Shown here one piece after another: positions 27,677 through 37,598 of a stretch of 64,000 nucleotides of DNA. A program made the position numbers and the translations under genes. The notes under the pieces were generated by a model. It saw nothing but the letters and a program-made list of their open reading frames with translations. It did not search any database and was not told the DNA's origin. Position 1 is the first letter of the stretch. Each line of letters opens with the position of its first letter. Origin of the DNA: G963666705 sp963666705 (lineage in GTDB: Bacteria; Pseudomonadota; Alphaproteobacteria; CADEGL01); contig CAXXKO010000029.1 in assembly GCA_963666705.2 (NCBI GenBank), positions 496,001-560,000 on the forward strand. Reading direction: 5' to 3'.

Positions 27677-28423
27677 TCACGTCATTGGAAGGTCATCTTT
27701 CCGCGGCTCCATGGGCCGCCAGCCGTCCTCGCCCAGTGCCTCGAGCGGCTGGAAGCGGGCCTTGTAGGACATCTTGCGGCTGGCCGCGATCCAGTAGCCG
27801 AGATAGGCGTGCGCCAGGCCGAGCGCCCGACAGCGCTCGATCAGCCACAGGACCATGAAAGTGCCCAGCCCGCGGGCGGCCGAGGCGGGATCGAAATAGC
27901 TGTAGACGGCCGAGAGGCCGTCATCCAGGCGGTCGGCGAGGCAGGCCGCATGGAGCGCCCCGTCCCGGTCGCGGAACTCGATCAGACGAGTTTCGAGGGC
28001 GGTGTCCTCGACCAGGCCGCGATAGTCCTCGAAGGCCATGGCCGACATCTCGCTCCCCGCATGGCGGCTCGCCAGGTAGCGGTCGAACAGGCGGTATTGC
28101 TCGACCGTCGCGGTGGCGGGGCGATCCTCGGCCGCGATATCGGCGTTGGCCCGAAGGACGCGGCGCAGGGACCGGCCGGGTGTGAAGTCCGCGACCCGGA
28201 CACGGACCGGCACGCAGGCCGCGCAATCGACGCAGTCGGGACGGTAGACGATGCGGTGACTGCGCCTGAATCCGTGGCGCGCCAGGATGTCATAGGCCCC
28301 GGCCACCTCGGGTCCGCTCAGCTCGGCGAAGATGTTGCGTTCCATCCGGCCGCTCAGGTAGGGGCAGGGCTGTGGCGCCGTCCGGTAGAAGTACTTCGGC
28401 AGCTTGGTGGCCGGGTGGTTCAT
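27677..28423 (-). CDS. bpt: Aspartate/glutamate leucyltransferase
   Basis: A 248-residue N-end-rule enzyme. It transfers leucine from Leu-tRNA to N-terminal Asp or Glu of proteins, marking them for ClpS-ClpAP. The N-terminal Cys-rich segment with P-C-P-Y and D-C-V-D-C-A-A-C-V-P is characteristic of the ATE N-domain. The C-terminal domain has the G-L-A-H-A-Y-L-G-Y-W-I and M-S-Y-K-A-R-F-x-P-L-E motifs. It stands alone between the TRAP operon and the flagellar stator genes. Confidence 0.93.
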   Translation of the reverse strand: MNHPATKLPKYFYRTAPQPCPYLSGRMERNIFAELSGPEVAGAYDILARHGFRRSHRIVYRPDCVDCAACVPVRVRVADFTPGRSLRRVLRANADIAAEDRPATATVEQYRLFDRYLASRHAGSEMSAMAFEDYRGLVEDTALETRLIEFRDRDGALHAACLADRLDDGLSAVYSYFDPASAARGLGTFMVLWLIERCRALGLAHAYLGYWIAASRKMSYKARFQPLEALGEDGWRPMEPRKDDLPMT

Positions 28424-28482
28424 GGCCGCCAGGATACCGGCTCGCGGCGCCGCGCACCACCGTCTCGATGGATTAGGCGTGG

Positions 28483-28632
28483 CTAGAGCGGTTCCGCTTC
28501 GATCGGACCCGCCCTAGATTTTTGTCGCTCGCGGCAGCGGACCAAGAGGTCCGCGCCTGCGCGGGCGCGCCGGACGACCGGCGGGCCGCCTTGCGGCCTG
28601 GAGCGATTCCAGTCGAGGTGGAAACGCTCTAG
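28483..28632. mobile_element. Palindromic element P1, copy 2
   Basis: A 150-bp element beginning CTAGAGCGGTTCCGCTTCGA and ending GTGGAAACGCTCTAG, with the same internal hairpins as copy 1. Its right-hand CTAG supplies the TAG stop codon of motB on the minus strand. Confidence 0.9.
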
Positions 28633-29633
28633 TCCGCGGCCTCGGGCTCGATGATCACGGTGCCGTCGGTGAAGGGGCGGAAGGCGTCCTCGACCGACTT
28701 CTGGATCTCGTCGGAATTGCCGACACCGCCGCCCGGGAGGGCCATGGACTGGTCGCGCAACAGCACGATGCTGATGCGCCGGTTGCGCGGGTTCGTGGGG
28801 TCGTCGGGAAGCAGGGGGTCGGTCTCGGCCCTGCCGACCACCCGGGTGACCCGCGTCGGGTCGATCCCACTCTCGAGCAGCACCCGGCGGCTCGCGTTCG
28901 CCCGGTCGGTCGACAGCTCCCAGTTGCTGTAGCCGTTCTGGCTCGAGAAGAGCACCGAGTCCGTATGGCCGGCGATGGCGATCTTCTGGGGCATTTGCTC
29001 GATGATCCGGGAGACGTGGGCCAGGAGCTCTCGCGTATGGTCGTACATCTCGGCGCCCCCGCTCGGGAACATGGAGATCTTGTCTTGATCGACGATCTGG
29101 ATGCGGATGCCCTCGGGTATCCGGTCGACGATCAGGTTCTCGGCCATCTCCCTCATGTCCGGAGAGGATTGGACGGCCTCCCGAAGCCTGCGCTCCACCG
29201 CCTCGAACTGGGCGTCCTCGACCTCGGTGATCCGCTTTTCGATCTCCTCGGCGCTCATGGCGGCCGATTTCTCGTCTTCCGTCTCCTTGTCCCCGGAGGG
29301 CTCCCCTTCGGTGTCGGCTTCCGAGAAGTCGGGCGGCAGGGTGAGAAGCACGCCCGAGGGGACGTTGTCGCTCGACATGTTGCCCGTCGAGGAGCTGGTG
29401 CCGCCGAGGATACCGCCGGCGCCGCTATTGGTCCGCGAGAGCGACGCCGGCGCGAAATAGTCGGCGATGCCCTGGCGCTGCGCCTCGGTGGTGGCGTTGA
29501 GCAGCCACAGGAGCAGGAAGAAGGCCATCATGGCGGTCACGAAGTCGGCGTAGGCGACCTTCCAGGCGCCGCCGTGGGGGGCCGCCTCGGCTCCCTTCCT
29601 GACTTTCTTGATGACGGTCTGGTTTTCGCTCAT
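28629..29633 (-). CDS. motB: Flagellar motor stator protein MotB
   Basis: A 334-residue protein with one membrane helix near the N-terminus (residues about 26-48) carrying the proton-binding Asp30 in the motif A-Y-A-D-F-V-T-A-M-M. A linker rich in Ser/Glu and a C-terminal OmpA-like peptidoglycan-binding domain follow, with G-H-T-D-S, L-S-x-D-R-A and N-P-R-N-R-R-I-S. Together with MotA it forms the ion-driven stator. It starts 4 bp after the motA stop. Confidence 0.94.
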   Translation of the reverse strand: MSENQTVIKKVRKGAEAAPHGGAWKVAYADFVTAMMAFFLLLWLLNATTEAQRQGIADYFAPASLSRTNSGAGGILGGTSSSTGNMSSDNVPSGVLLTLPPDFSEADTEGEPSGDKETEDEKSAAMSAEEIEKRITEVEDAQFEAVERRLREAVQSSPDMREMAENLIVDRIPEGIRIQIVDQDKISMFPSGGAEMYDHTRELLAHVSRIIEQMPQKIAIAGHTDSVLFSSQNGYSNWELSTDRANASRRVLLESGIDPTRVTRVVGRAETDPLLPDDPTNPRNRRISIVLLRDQSMALPGGGVGNSDEIQKSVEDAFRPFTDGTVIIEPEAAD

Positions 29634-29637
29634 CGGA

Positions 29638-30504
29638 TCAGGCCGCGCTGGACATTGCCTCCGAGCACGCTTCCTCGACCTCCAGGAAGGTCGGCCTTAC
29701 GTCCGACATGAGGGACTTGCGCGCGAACTCGACCGAGATCGCGGGCGCGTAACCCTGGACGTGGGCCAGCATGCCGGCCTTGATGGCGAGCAGGTATTTG
29801 GCCTCGGCCTCGTAGGTCGATTTGAGCGAGGCGGCGACCGGGCCGACGAAGCCATAGGACAGGAGGACGCCGAGGAAGGTGCCGACGAGGGCGCCCGCGA
29901 TCAGGCCGCCGAGGATCTCCGGTGGCTCGCTGATGGCGCCCATGGTCTTGATCACGCCCAGGACGGCGGCGACGATGCCGAGCGCCGGCAGCCCCTCGGC
30001 CACGTTGTGAACCGCATGGACGACGTGCTGCTGCTCGTGCACGTGGGTTTCGATCTCGTGGTCCATGAGGTCCTCGAGCTCGTGCGGGTTGTTGGTGCCG
30101 AGCGTGACCATGCGCAGGTAGTCGCAAAGGAACGTGAGCGCGTGCTTCTCCTTGGCGAACCTGGGGAAGCGCTCGAACAGGTCGCTGTTCTCCGGATCCT
30201 CGATATGGCTCTCGATCTCCTTGGGGCCCTGTGTCCGCAGGAGCCTGAAGATCGTGTAGAGCAAGCCCAGGAGCTCGAGATAGGCCGCCTTGTTGTAGCG
30301 CGACCCGCGCATCAGCGTCCCGACCGAGCCGATGGTCTTGAAGATGACGACCTTGGGGTTGGCGATGATGAAGGCGCCGAGCGCGGCGCCGCCGATGATC
30401 ACGAGCTCGAACGGCTGCATGAGGACTTCGATGTGTCCTCCCATGGCCATGTAGCCGCCGAAGACGGAGTGTGTGACGACGATGGACCCGATGATCGCGA
30501 ACAT
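29638..30504 (-). CDS. motA: Flagellar motor stator protein MotA
   Basis: A 288-residue inner-membrane protein with four helices and a large cytosolic loop rich in charged residues. The C-terminal conserved blocks G-L-P-A-L-G-I-V-A-A-V-L-G and G-T-F-L-G-V-L-L-S-Y-G-F-V-G-P are present, as is the H-x2-E-T-H-V segment typical of alphaproteobacterial MotA. It pairs with MotB in one operon. Confidence 0.94.
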   Translation of the reverse strand: MFAIIGSIVVTHSVFGGYMAMGGHIEVLMQPFELVIIGGAALGAFIIANPKVVIFKTIGSVGTLMRGSRYNKAAYLELLGLLYTIFRLLRTQGPKEIESHIEDPENSDLFERFPRFAKEKHALTFLCDYLRMVTLGTNNPHELEDLMDHEIETHVHEQQHVVHAVHNVAEGLPALGIVAAVLGVIKTMGAISEPPEILGGLIAGALVGTFLGVLLSYGFVGPVAASLKSTYEAEAKYLLAIKAGMLAHVQGYAPAISVEFARKSLMSDVRPTFLEVEEACSEAMSSAA

Positions 30505-30629
30505 GTACCTGCCTGGCCCCCGGATGGCGTGGGATGTCTCGCGTGAAAGCTCGCCGATTTAGGTTAAGAACTGGTTTAACAGGTGGGGCTCGGGCCTCGT
30601 TTTCCGTGCCCGGGCCCGGGGCGCGGCGC

Positions 30630-30847
30630 CTAGTACCCACTTTCATAATTCCGTGTGCCATACGATCGCTTTTCCCGTCTCCTCGACGCCCCGAGGGGGC
30701 GGGAAAAGCGACCCGTAGGGCGGCGCCCCGAGGCCCCCGGACGTCGTCGCGCGACGCTTGTGATGCCCCGGCATCACGGCGCGCCACGCTCCTAGCCGGG
30801 AACCTCGGGGCGCCGTCGTATGGCACACGGAATTATGAAAGTGGGTA

Positions 30848-30851
<4 letters not shown>
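30630..30851. mobile_element. Palindromic element P2, copy 2 (222 bp)
   Basis: The ends are a perfect inverted repeat of about 36 bp beginning CTAGTACCCACTTTCATAAT. The interior repeats both nested hairpins of copy 1 (21576-21841) and is identical to it over about 130 bp apart from one base. Five base pairs in the terminal stem differ from copy 1 in both arms at once. The right tip CTAG provides the TAG stop of the downstream minus-strand cystathionine beta-synthase-like gene. Confidence 0.9.
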
Positions 30852-32215
<1,364 letters not shown>

Positions 32216-32258
32216 TCTCCGCTCCTCCGGGGTGCTGGATCGTGGCCTGCCGGCGCCG

Positions 32259-32336
32259 GCCCGCGATTGTAACGCGCTCGACGGGGGCCGCCCGAGTGAA
32301 TTGTGCGCTTTCGCCGAGCGCGTTACAATCGCGGGC
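32259..32336. promoter_or_regulatory. 22-bp perfect inverted repeat in a divergent promoter region
   Basis: Arms 32259-32280 and 32315-32336 are exact complements, separated by 34 bp. Each arm contains TACAAT pointing outward, a good -10 box. It lies between the cystathionine beta-synthase-like gene and the aminotransferase gene and could also bind a dimeric regulator. Confidence 0.7.
32301..32329 (+). promoter_or_regulatory. Predicted sigma-70 promoter for the aminotransferase gene
   Basis: TTGTGC at 32301-32306 and TACAAT at 32324-32329 are spaced by exactly 17 bp, and the -10 lies in the right arm of the inverted repeat. Transcription would start near 32336, about 28 bp before the ATG at 32364, which has AGGGGGAG as ribosome-binding site. 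Confidence 0.6.
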
Positions 32337-32363
32337 TAGGGCGGCGGACCGAAAGGGGGAGCG

Positions 32364-33692
32364 ATGACCAGCGCGAGCGAGACCACGGCGGAAATTTGGG
32401 AGCGGCACAAGCGGACAATCCCCGGCGGGGTGATGTCGCTCAATCGCGTGATCGACCCGATGCGCGTCTTCGTGCGCGCCCAGGGCGCCCATATGTGGGA
32501 CAACGAGGGCCGGCGCTACATCGACTATCACGCCGCGTTCGCCCCGCACATGCTGGGCCACGGCGACGCGGACGTCGACGGCGCCGTGATCGAGATGGTC
32601 CGCAGCGGCGCCTCGCTGATGGGTGCCGGCACGACGCCGTGGGAGGGCGAGCTCGCCGAGCTCTTCACCGCGTGCGTGCCGACCGTCGACCAGATTCAGC
32701 TCACCAACAGCGGCTCGGAGGCGAACTACTTCGCCCTGCGAGCGGCGCGCGCCATGACCGGGCGGGACGGCGTCCTCTTGATGCAGGGCGGCTTCAACGG
32801 CTGGCCCGACGACGTGGCCTTCAACCTGATGGACCCGGCCGACTCCCTCGCCGGGCACGCGCCGGGGGAGGAGCACGCCCTGCGCCCGTTCAGCTCCGGC
32901 ATCCCCCAATCCGTGCGCGCCAACGTCCACGTCGTCGAGTTCAACGACCTGCCGGCGGCCGAGGCCGTCCTGGCGCGGGGCGGGATCGCGGCCGTGATAC
33001 TGGAGCCCATCCTCCAGAACATCGGCATGGTCAAGCCGGCGCCCGGCTTCCTCGCGGGCCTGCGCGCCCTGTGCGACGCGCACGGCACGCTGCTGATCTT
33101 CGACGAGGTCAAGACCGGCTTCCGCCACGCGCTCGGCGGCTATCAGTCGATCTGCGGCGTGCGGCCGGACCTGAGCACCTTCGGCAAGGCGGTGGCCAAC
33201 GGCTATCCGGTCGGCGTCGTCGGTGGGCGGCGCGAGGTCATGGCCACCTTCAACCACCCGGACCCGGCCAAGCGGGCGCTGATCGCCGGTACCTACAACG
33301 CCCACCCGGTGCCGGTCGCCGCGACCATGGCCACCCTGACCAAGCTCAAGACCCGGCAAGAGGAGATTTACGGCCATCTCGAGGCGCTCGGCGCGCGCAT
33401 GGAGGCGGGTCTCTCCGAATTGTTCGGGCGCCGCAACTATCCGGCGACGGTGGTGCGCCAGGGCTCGGCCTTCGTCGTCTACTTCATGGACCACGCGCCC
33501 GGGAGCTGGAGCGAGATCGCCCGCGAAAACGACGCGGCGCGCGATATCGCCTATCGCAAGACGCTGATCGAGAGGGGCGTGTTCCATTTCCCCGTGACCG
33601 CCAAGCAGGGCAGCATCTCGTTCGCCCATACGGAGGCCGATATCGACGAGACCCTCGAGATCACCGAGGCGGTGCTCAACTCCCTGGCCTGA
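32364..33692 (+). CDS. Class III PLP aminotransferase (glutamate-1-semialdehyde mutase-like)
   Basis: A 442-residue fold-type I PLP enzyme. The motif T-N-S-G-S-E-A-N-Y-F-A-L-R (about 112-124), I-F-D-E-V-K-T-G-F-R (metal/PLP Asp, about 248) and the PLP lysine in S-T-F-G-K-A-V-A-N-G-Y-P-V-G (about residue 275) are all present. It resembles the glutamate-1-semialdehyde 2,1-aminomutase family, but many such proteins outside tetrapyrrole clusters are aminotransferases for other substrates. Whether this is hemL itself is uncertain; hemB lies 25 kb away. It ends 21 bp before the first remnant of ilvA. Confidence 0.87.
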   Translation: MTSASETTAEIWERHKRTIPGGVMSLNRVIDPMRVFVRAQGAHMWDNEGRRYIDYHAAFAPHMLGHGDADVDGAVIEMVRSGASLMGAGTTPWEGELAELFTACVPTVDQIQLTNSGSEANYFALRAARAMTGRDGVLLMQGGFNGWPDDVAFNLMDPADSLAGHAPGEEHALRPFSSGIPQSVRANVHVVEFNDLPAAEAVLARGGIAAVILEPILQNIGMVKPAPGFLAGLRALCDAHGTLLIFDEVKTGFRHALGGYQSICGVRPDLSTFGKAVANGYPVGVVGGRREVMATFNHPDPAKRALIAGTYNAHPVPVAATMATLTKLKTRQEEIYGHLEALGARMEAGLSELFGRRNYPATVVRQGSAFVVYFMDHAPGSWSEIARENDAARDIAYRKTLIERGVFHFPVTAKQGSISFAHTEADIDETLEITEAVLNSLA

Positions 33693-33709
33693 CCGCGCCT
33701 CTCAACCGC

Positions 33710-33786
33710 CCCCGTGGGCGGTGTCCTGCATCATGCGGGTGCGGAAGCCGTCCGATTCGAGCCGGGTCACGATCTCGCGGGCGCGC
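33710..33786 (-). pseudogene. Duplicate 3' end of ilvA (island left boundary)
   Basis: About 77 bp match the 3' end of ilvA at 43153-43230, with a central 40-bp block identical. It encodes T-R-L-E-S-D-G-F-R-T-R-M-M-Q-D-T-A-H-G-G-G then a stop. Unlike the copy next to ilvA, this one keeps the proper stop codon. It abuts the tail of the NO VEIN-domain gene and marks the point where accessory DNA begins. Confidence 0.8.
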
Positions 33787-34503
33787 CATTCTCAGCGACC
33801 GCGACCCAGCCGTGGTCGAACGTAAAGGTTTGCGTCCTGCCGGCTGGATCCTGGATTCACACGACGCGTGCGTTCTTGTCGTCGGCCGCATGCTCGACGA
33901 CGTAAAGCCAGTACTTCTTGCCATGCTCGCGGGCGTACTTGAATTGCGTGCGTGAGAGCCCGACGGGCCGATCATACAGGCTGCTCGTCATCGCCTTGAC
34001 TTCAATCCAACGCGTCGATCCGCCGTCGTTACAGGACTCGAACAAATCGAAGCCGGGATTGTTGGTGGGCGTGCGTTGTAGTTGCGGTTCGGTGGTTAGG
34101 ATAAAGGCGATCGCCTTCTCCTCTAGCGCCATACGAGCCTCTTGATCGAGTCCATCGGGATCCGGTTCCATTTCATCCGGATGCGCGGCAACGTAAGAAA
34201 TGAACCGCTGGCGGCGAGCACTGTCGGGCGTTCGGTTGCTAGCGCTCTCCTGCGATGCACTACGTCTTTTGCCGGAACCACTTTTGCCGGAAAGGGATGT
34301 ATCAGCACTACTCTCTGAGTTTGTTGCGTGACCGGTTCCCGTTCTGGCGGTATTGTCCGTCGCATCACCCGAGCCTTTCTGTTTCGGATGCGTCGGTTTG
34401 TGTGCGGCAGGCGTCGTGGCTGGTACGTCATCCGGATCGTCCGCCTGCGGCGACTCCTTCTCAATGCCAAGTCGCTCCTCCAGATTGTCCGTCGTCAAAA
34501 CAT
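33787..34503 (-). pseudogene. NO VEIN/DUF3883-domain protein, C-terminal piece with internal stop
   Basis: The C-terminal part of a large protein. A Ser/Thr/Pro-rich linker leads to a DUF3883 (NO VEIN C-terminal) domain with P-G-F-D-L-F-E-S-C, R-W-I-E-V-K-A-M and F-K-Y-A-R-E-H-G-K-K-Y-W-L-Y-V-V-E, a fold related to restriction-type nucleases. After A-R-V-V a TGA at 33857-33859 interrupts the frame, which then continues I-Q-D-P-A-G-R-T and F-T-F-D-H-G-W as expected for the domain. The piece begins at the IS3 end near 34504. It is the third of three collinear fragments of one minus-strand gene, the others being 36220-36534 and 41694-42749. Confidence 0.82.
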
Positions 34504-34558
34504 TTGGGACTGTTGAGCCTGTTTTATAACGGAGGATCTGGCTCATCTTGGATTGATG

Positions 34559-35539
34559 TTAAGCCGCTTGTTGTTGATGGTTCAAGCGGCGGTGTTGGAT
34601 AGTCAGTTTTTTGATCCTGTTCCTCCTTTCAATGATGGCGGTATCGCGCCCGAAGTAGGCATCGGCGGGGGTTACATTCGCTAGGCTCTCGTGGTAGCGG
34701 CGGTTGTTGTAGTGATCGACGAAAGCGCCGATCTGGTTTTCGAGATCGCCTGGTAGATAATAGTTTTCCAGCAGGACGCGGTTTTTCAGGGTTTGATGCC
34801 AACGCTCGATCTTGCCCTGGGTCTGGGGATGATAGGGAGCCCCACGGACATGATTGATACCTTGGTCTTCGAGCCATTCCGCGAGATCACCGGAGATATA
34901 AGACGAGCCATTGTCGCTGAGCAGCCTGGGTTTGTGGATGACCTTGGCTTGGTCGCAGCCTGATACCTTCAACGCCAGTTTGAGTGTTGCCGTCACATCA
35001 TCCGCCTTCATAGTGGTGCAGAGCTTCCAAGCAATGATGTAGCGGGAATAGTCGTCGAGGATGGTCGACAGGTAAAACCAGCCCCAGCCGATGACCTTGA
35101 GATAGGTGAAGTCGGTCTGCCACAGCTGGTTCGGCGCCGTGGTCTTGTCGCGGAACTCATCGGCTGCCTTGATGACCACGAAAGCGGGGCTGGTGATCAG
35201 GTCGTGGGCCTTGAGAAGTCGGTAAACCGAGGCTTCCGAGACAAAGTAGCCCCTGGTGTCCGTAAACCTGACGGCCAGTTCCCGGGGCGACAGTTGCGTC
35301 TCCTCCAGGGCAAGATCGATGATCTGCCCCCGGACATCATCCGGGATACGGTTCCACACCCGGCCTGGGCTGCTGTTGCGATCCTCAAGACCGGCGTCGC
35401 CAAAGGCCAGAAAGCGATCGTACCAGCGATAAAAGGTGGTCTTCGGAATGCCCAGCTCGTCCAAAGTGGACCCGACGCCCAGGTGGGACTGCTCGACCAG
35501 GCGGATGATCTCCAGCTTCTCGGATGCGGGGCACCTCAT
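34559..35539 (-). CDS. IS3-family transposase OrfB (DDE integrase)
   Basis: A 326-residue retroviral-integrase-type transposase. An N-terminal helix-turn-helix region is followed by the DDE core: W-Q-T-D-F-T-Y (first Asp), S-D-N-G-S-S-Y (second Asp) and P-Q-T-Q-G-K-I-E-R-W-H (Glu). The start overlaps the orfA stop in ATGA, so the two frames are translationally coupled rather than joined by the usual frameshift. Confidence 0.92.
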   Translation of the reverse strand: MRCPASEKLEIIRLVEQSHLGVGSTLDELGIPKTTFYRWYDRFLAFGDAGLEDRNSSPGRVWNRIPDDVRGQIIDLALEETQLSPRELAVRFTDTRGYFVSEASVYRLLKAHDLITSPAFVVIKAADEFRDKTTAPNQLWQTDFTYLKVIGWGWFYLSTILDDYSRYIIAWKLCTTMKADDVTATLKLALKVSGCDQAKVIHKPRLLSDNGSSYISGDLAEWLEDQGINHVRGAPYHPQTQGKIERWHQTLKNRVLLENYYLPGDLENQIGAFVDHYNNRRYHESLANVTPADAYFGRDTAIIERRNRIKKLTIQHRRLNHQQQAA

Positions 35540-35910
35540 TCCTCGCCTCCCCCATGCCCGATCATGTTTTTTTTAAGAAGACGGTTCTCCAGCGAAAGTT
35601 CGGCGACCAACTCCTTCAAGTCGCGCATCTCCTGGCGCAGGCCTTTAACCTCGCCCGAGGTCGCTTGGCGCCCGGTGTCGCCGGCGAGCCGCTTCTTGCC
35701 CGCTTCCAAAAACTCTTTCGACCAGCTGTAATACAGACCCTCGGCGATGCCCTCGCGGCGGCACAAGGCGGCGATGCTCTCCTCGCCGCGCAGGCCCGAC
35801 ACCACGATCCGGATCTTCTCCTCAGCCGTATACTGCTTGCGTGTCTTGCGGCGAATATCCCGAACCGTTCTTTCCGCCGGGTCGTTCTTGCTCATTGATT
35901 TCTGTCTCAT
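35536..35910 (-). CDS. IS3-family transposase OrfA (helix-turn-helix)
   Basis: A 124-residue DNA-binding protein with R-R-K-T-R-K-Q-Y-T-A-E-E-K-I-R-I-V followed by a helix-turn-helix and a leucine-rich coiled coil (L-A-E-L-S-L-E-N-R-L-L-K-K) near the C-terminus, typical of IS3 OrfA. An internal ATG at 35895 (M-S-K-N-D) is an alternative start. Confidence 0.88.
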   Translation of the reverse strand: MRQKSMSKNDPAERTVRDIRRKTRKQYTAEEKIRIVVSGLRGEESIAALCRREGIAEGLYYSWSKEFLEAGKKRLAGDTGRQATSGEVKGLRQEMRDLKELVAELSLENRLLKKNMIGHGGGEE

Positions 35911-35997
35911 CTTCGTTCCCTTCGGTCACTACGATGAGCCAGAAATCCTCCATTATGCAATTACCTCAATTCGTCCCAAAGGCGCTGACGTCAGACA

Positions 35998-36219
35998 AGC
36001 CCCGCCGGTGCCCGCAGCGGGCGCACGCAAACCCAGACGGCCAGCGTCGATCCGCCAAGACCAGGATGCACGATTCCTCGTCTCGGTAGCGCTCTTGGAA
36101 CGTCAACAAGCCGCTCATGCCCTGTCTCCCGACCAATCCTCAGAGGCGGGAACAGTACACCCTTAGAGCGAACATATAAAGAACACTCGGTCGCTACCTG
36201 CATTAACCGGATAGGGACG
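35998..36219 (-). mobile_element. Truncated IS1595 copy (left 222 bp only)
   Basis: Inverted relative to the two complete IS1595 copies at 39532 and 61089 and almost identical to their first 222 bp, including the terminal CGTCCCTATCCGGTTAATGC and the transposase start. The remainder was removed where the IS3 element now lies. It interrupts the NO VEIN-type gene after I-T-P-E-L-I-I. Confidence 0.9.
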
Positions 36220-36534
36220 ATGATTAATTCGGGAGTGATCTCTGCGATGGCTAGTTCCTGCATCAAGTAGCGTCGGAGCTCTGGGGCGCGATCCTGCGTG
36301 ATATCGCCGCTCAGCCAATGCAACTCGTGCTTCTCCGCGAAGAGTGCGGAAAGTTGCGCCGGACTAAATAGCGCCCGCAGTTCTTGTGTGCGTGCGAGCC
36401 GGGCGTGTTCAGCAGACACATGGCCAGTATCAAAACGCGGCAGCAGCGGTTCGGTGGACAGCACCTGCTTTGTAGCCGTGAAAAGGGGCGCGAACATGCT
36501 TGCTTCGCCGAATTTTGTCGAATCGAGTGGCAGG
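36220..36534 (-). pseudogene. NO VEIN/sacsin-like ATPase, middle piece
   Basis: An open segment of 105 codons reading L-P-L-D-S-T-K-F-G-E-A-S-M-F-A-P-L-F and ending E-I-T-P-E-L-I-I. The segment has the look of the region following the ATPase domain in sacsin-type proteins. It connects directly to the N-terminal piece if IS21 and one copy of its 5-bp target duplication are removed: the N-terminal piece ends F-L-C-L and this one continues P-L-D-S. Its own distal end is cut by the truncated IS1595. Confidence 0.75.
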
Positions 36535-36633
36535 TGAGAACGGCGGTGACAAATTAGTCCACGGAAGCGGCGGGATTTCCCAGCCGCGGGCGGAGTAAAA
36601 CTCTGCCACCTGTAGCCTTCGATCTTTTTTGAG

Positions 36634-37598
36634 ATGGAAGGCGGGAGGATGTACACCGTGGACCTATATCTGCGCGTTCGGCTGGCCTGCCATGTTGATG
36701 GTCTGAGCCAGCGAGAGGCGGCAAGTCGGTTTGGCATTGCGCGCGAGACGGTGAGGAAGATGCTGCGGCATTCGGAACCGCCGGGATATCGGCGACGCCA
36801 GCCACCGAAACGCCCGAAACTGGCCCCCTTCACGGATATCATCGACCGTATTCTGGAGGAGGACCGAACGGTTCACCGTAAGCAGCACCACACGGCGAAG
36901 CGTATATTCGAGCGCCTTCGCGACGAACATGGCTTCACGGGCAAAGAGACCATCGTGAAGGATTACGTTCGGGAACGGCGCCTTCGTCGGCGTGAGATGT
37001 TTGTGCCGTTGTCACATCCTCCGGGCCATGCTCGAGCGGACTTTGGCGAGGCGGATGCGATCATCGCCGGCGTCAAGTATCGGGCGCATTTTTTCGTCAT
37101 GACACTTCCCCACAGCGATGCCTGCTTCGTTGCGGCCTACCCGGCGGCGACGACGGAGGCCTGGCTGGACGGGCACAACAGAGCCTTTGTTTTTTTCGGC
37201 GGCGTTCCCCAATCGATTCTTTACGACAACGACAAGTGTCTGGTGTCGCGCATCTTGTCAGATGGCACGCGACAACGAACGCGGGCGTTCAGCGGGCTGC
37301 AGTCCCATTACCTCTTCGAGGACCGCTACGGCCGTCCCGGCAAGGGTAACGACAAAGGCAATGTGGAGGGGGTGGTCGGCTATGCCCGGCGGAACTTCAT
37401 GACGCCGCGTCCCCGGTTCGCGAGCTGGGACGCCTTCAATGGCCACCTGGAAGAGCAATGCCGCAACCGGCAAGGCAACGTCCTGCGCGGCCACCGCGAG
37501 AGCATCGGCGAACGGTTTGTGCGTGACCGCGAAGCGTTGAAGAGGCCACTGCCGGCACCGTTCGACGCGTGCGACAAGCAGGGCACGCGGGTCAACTC
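36634..37598 (+). pseudogene. istA: IstA transposase, N-terminal segment
   Basis: The first 320 or so residues of IstA: helix-turn-helix (L-S-Q-R-E-A-A-S-R-F-G-I-A-R), then the DDE core with A-D-F-G-E-A, Y-D-N-D-K and G-N-V-E-G-V-V-G-Y-A-R-R. The frame is cut by IS256 at 37598 within V-N-S and then runs a few codons into the IS. ATG 36649 is an alternative start. Confidence 0.9.

Larger units (their letters stand above)
34504..35978 (-). mobile_element. IS3-family insertion sequence
   Basis: About 1.47 kb with orfA and orfB on the minus strand. Related ends are seen: TGGGACTGTTGAGCCTG at the left and, inverted, TGGGACGAATTGAGGTA at the right, followed inside by ATAA(C/T)GGAGGAT and TGGCTCATC in both. 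No target duplication is found, because the right side abuts a truncated IS1595 rather than the original gene. Confidence 0.83.
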
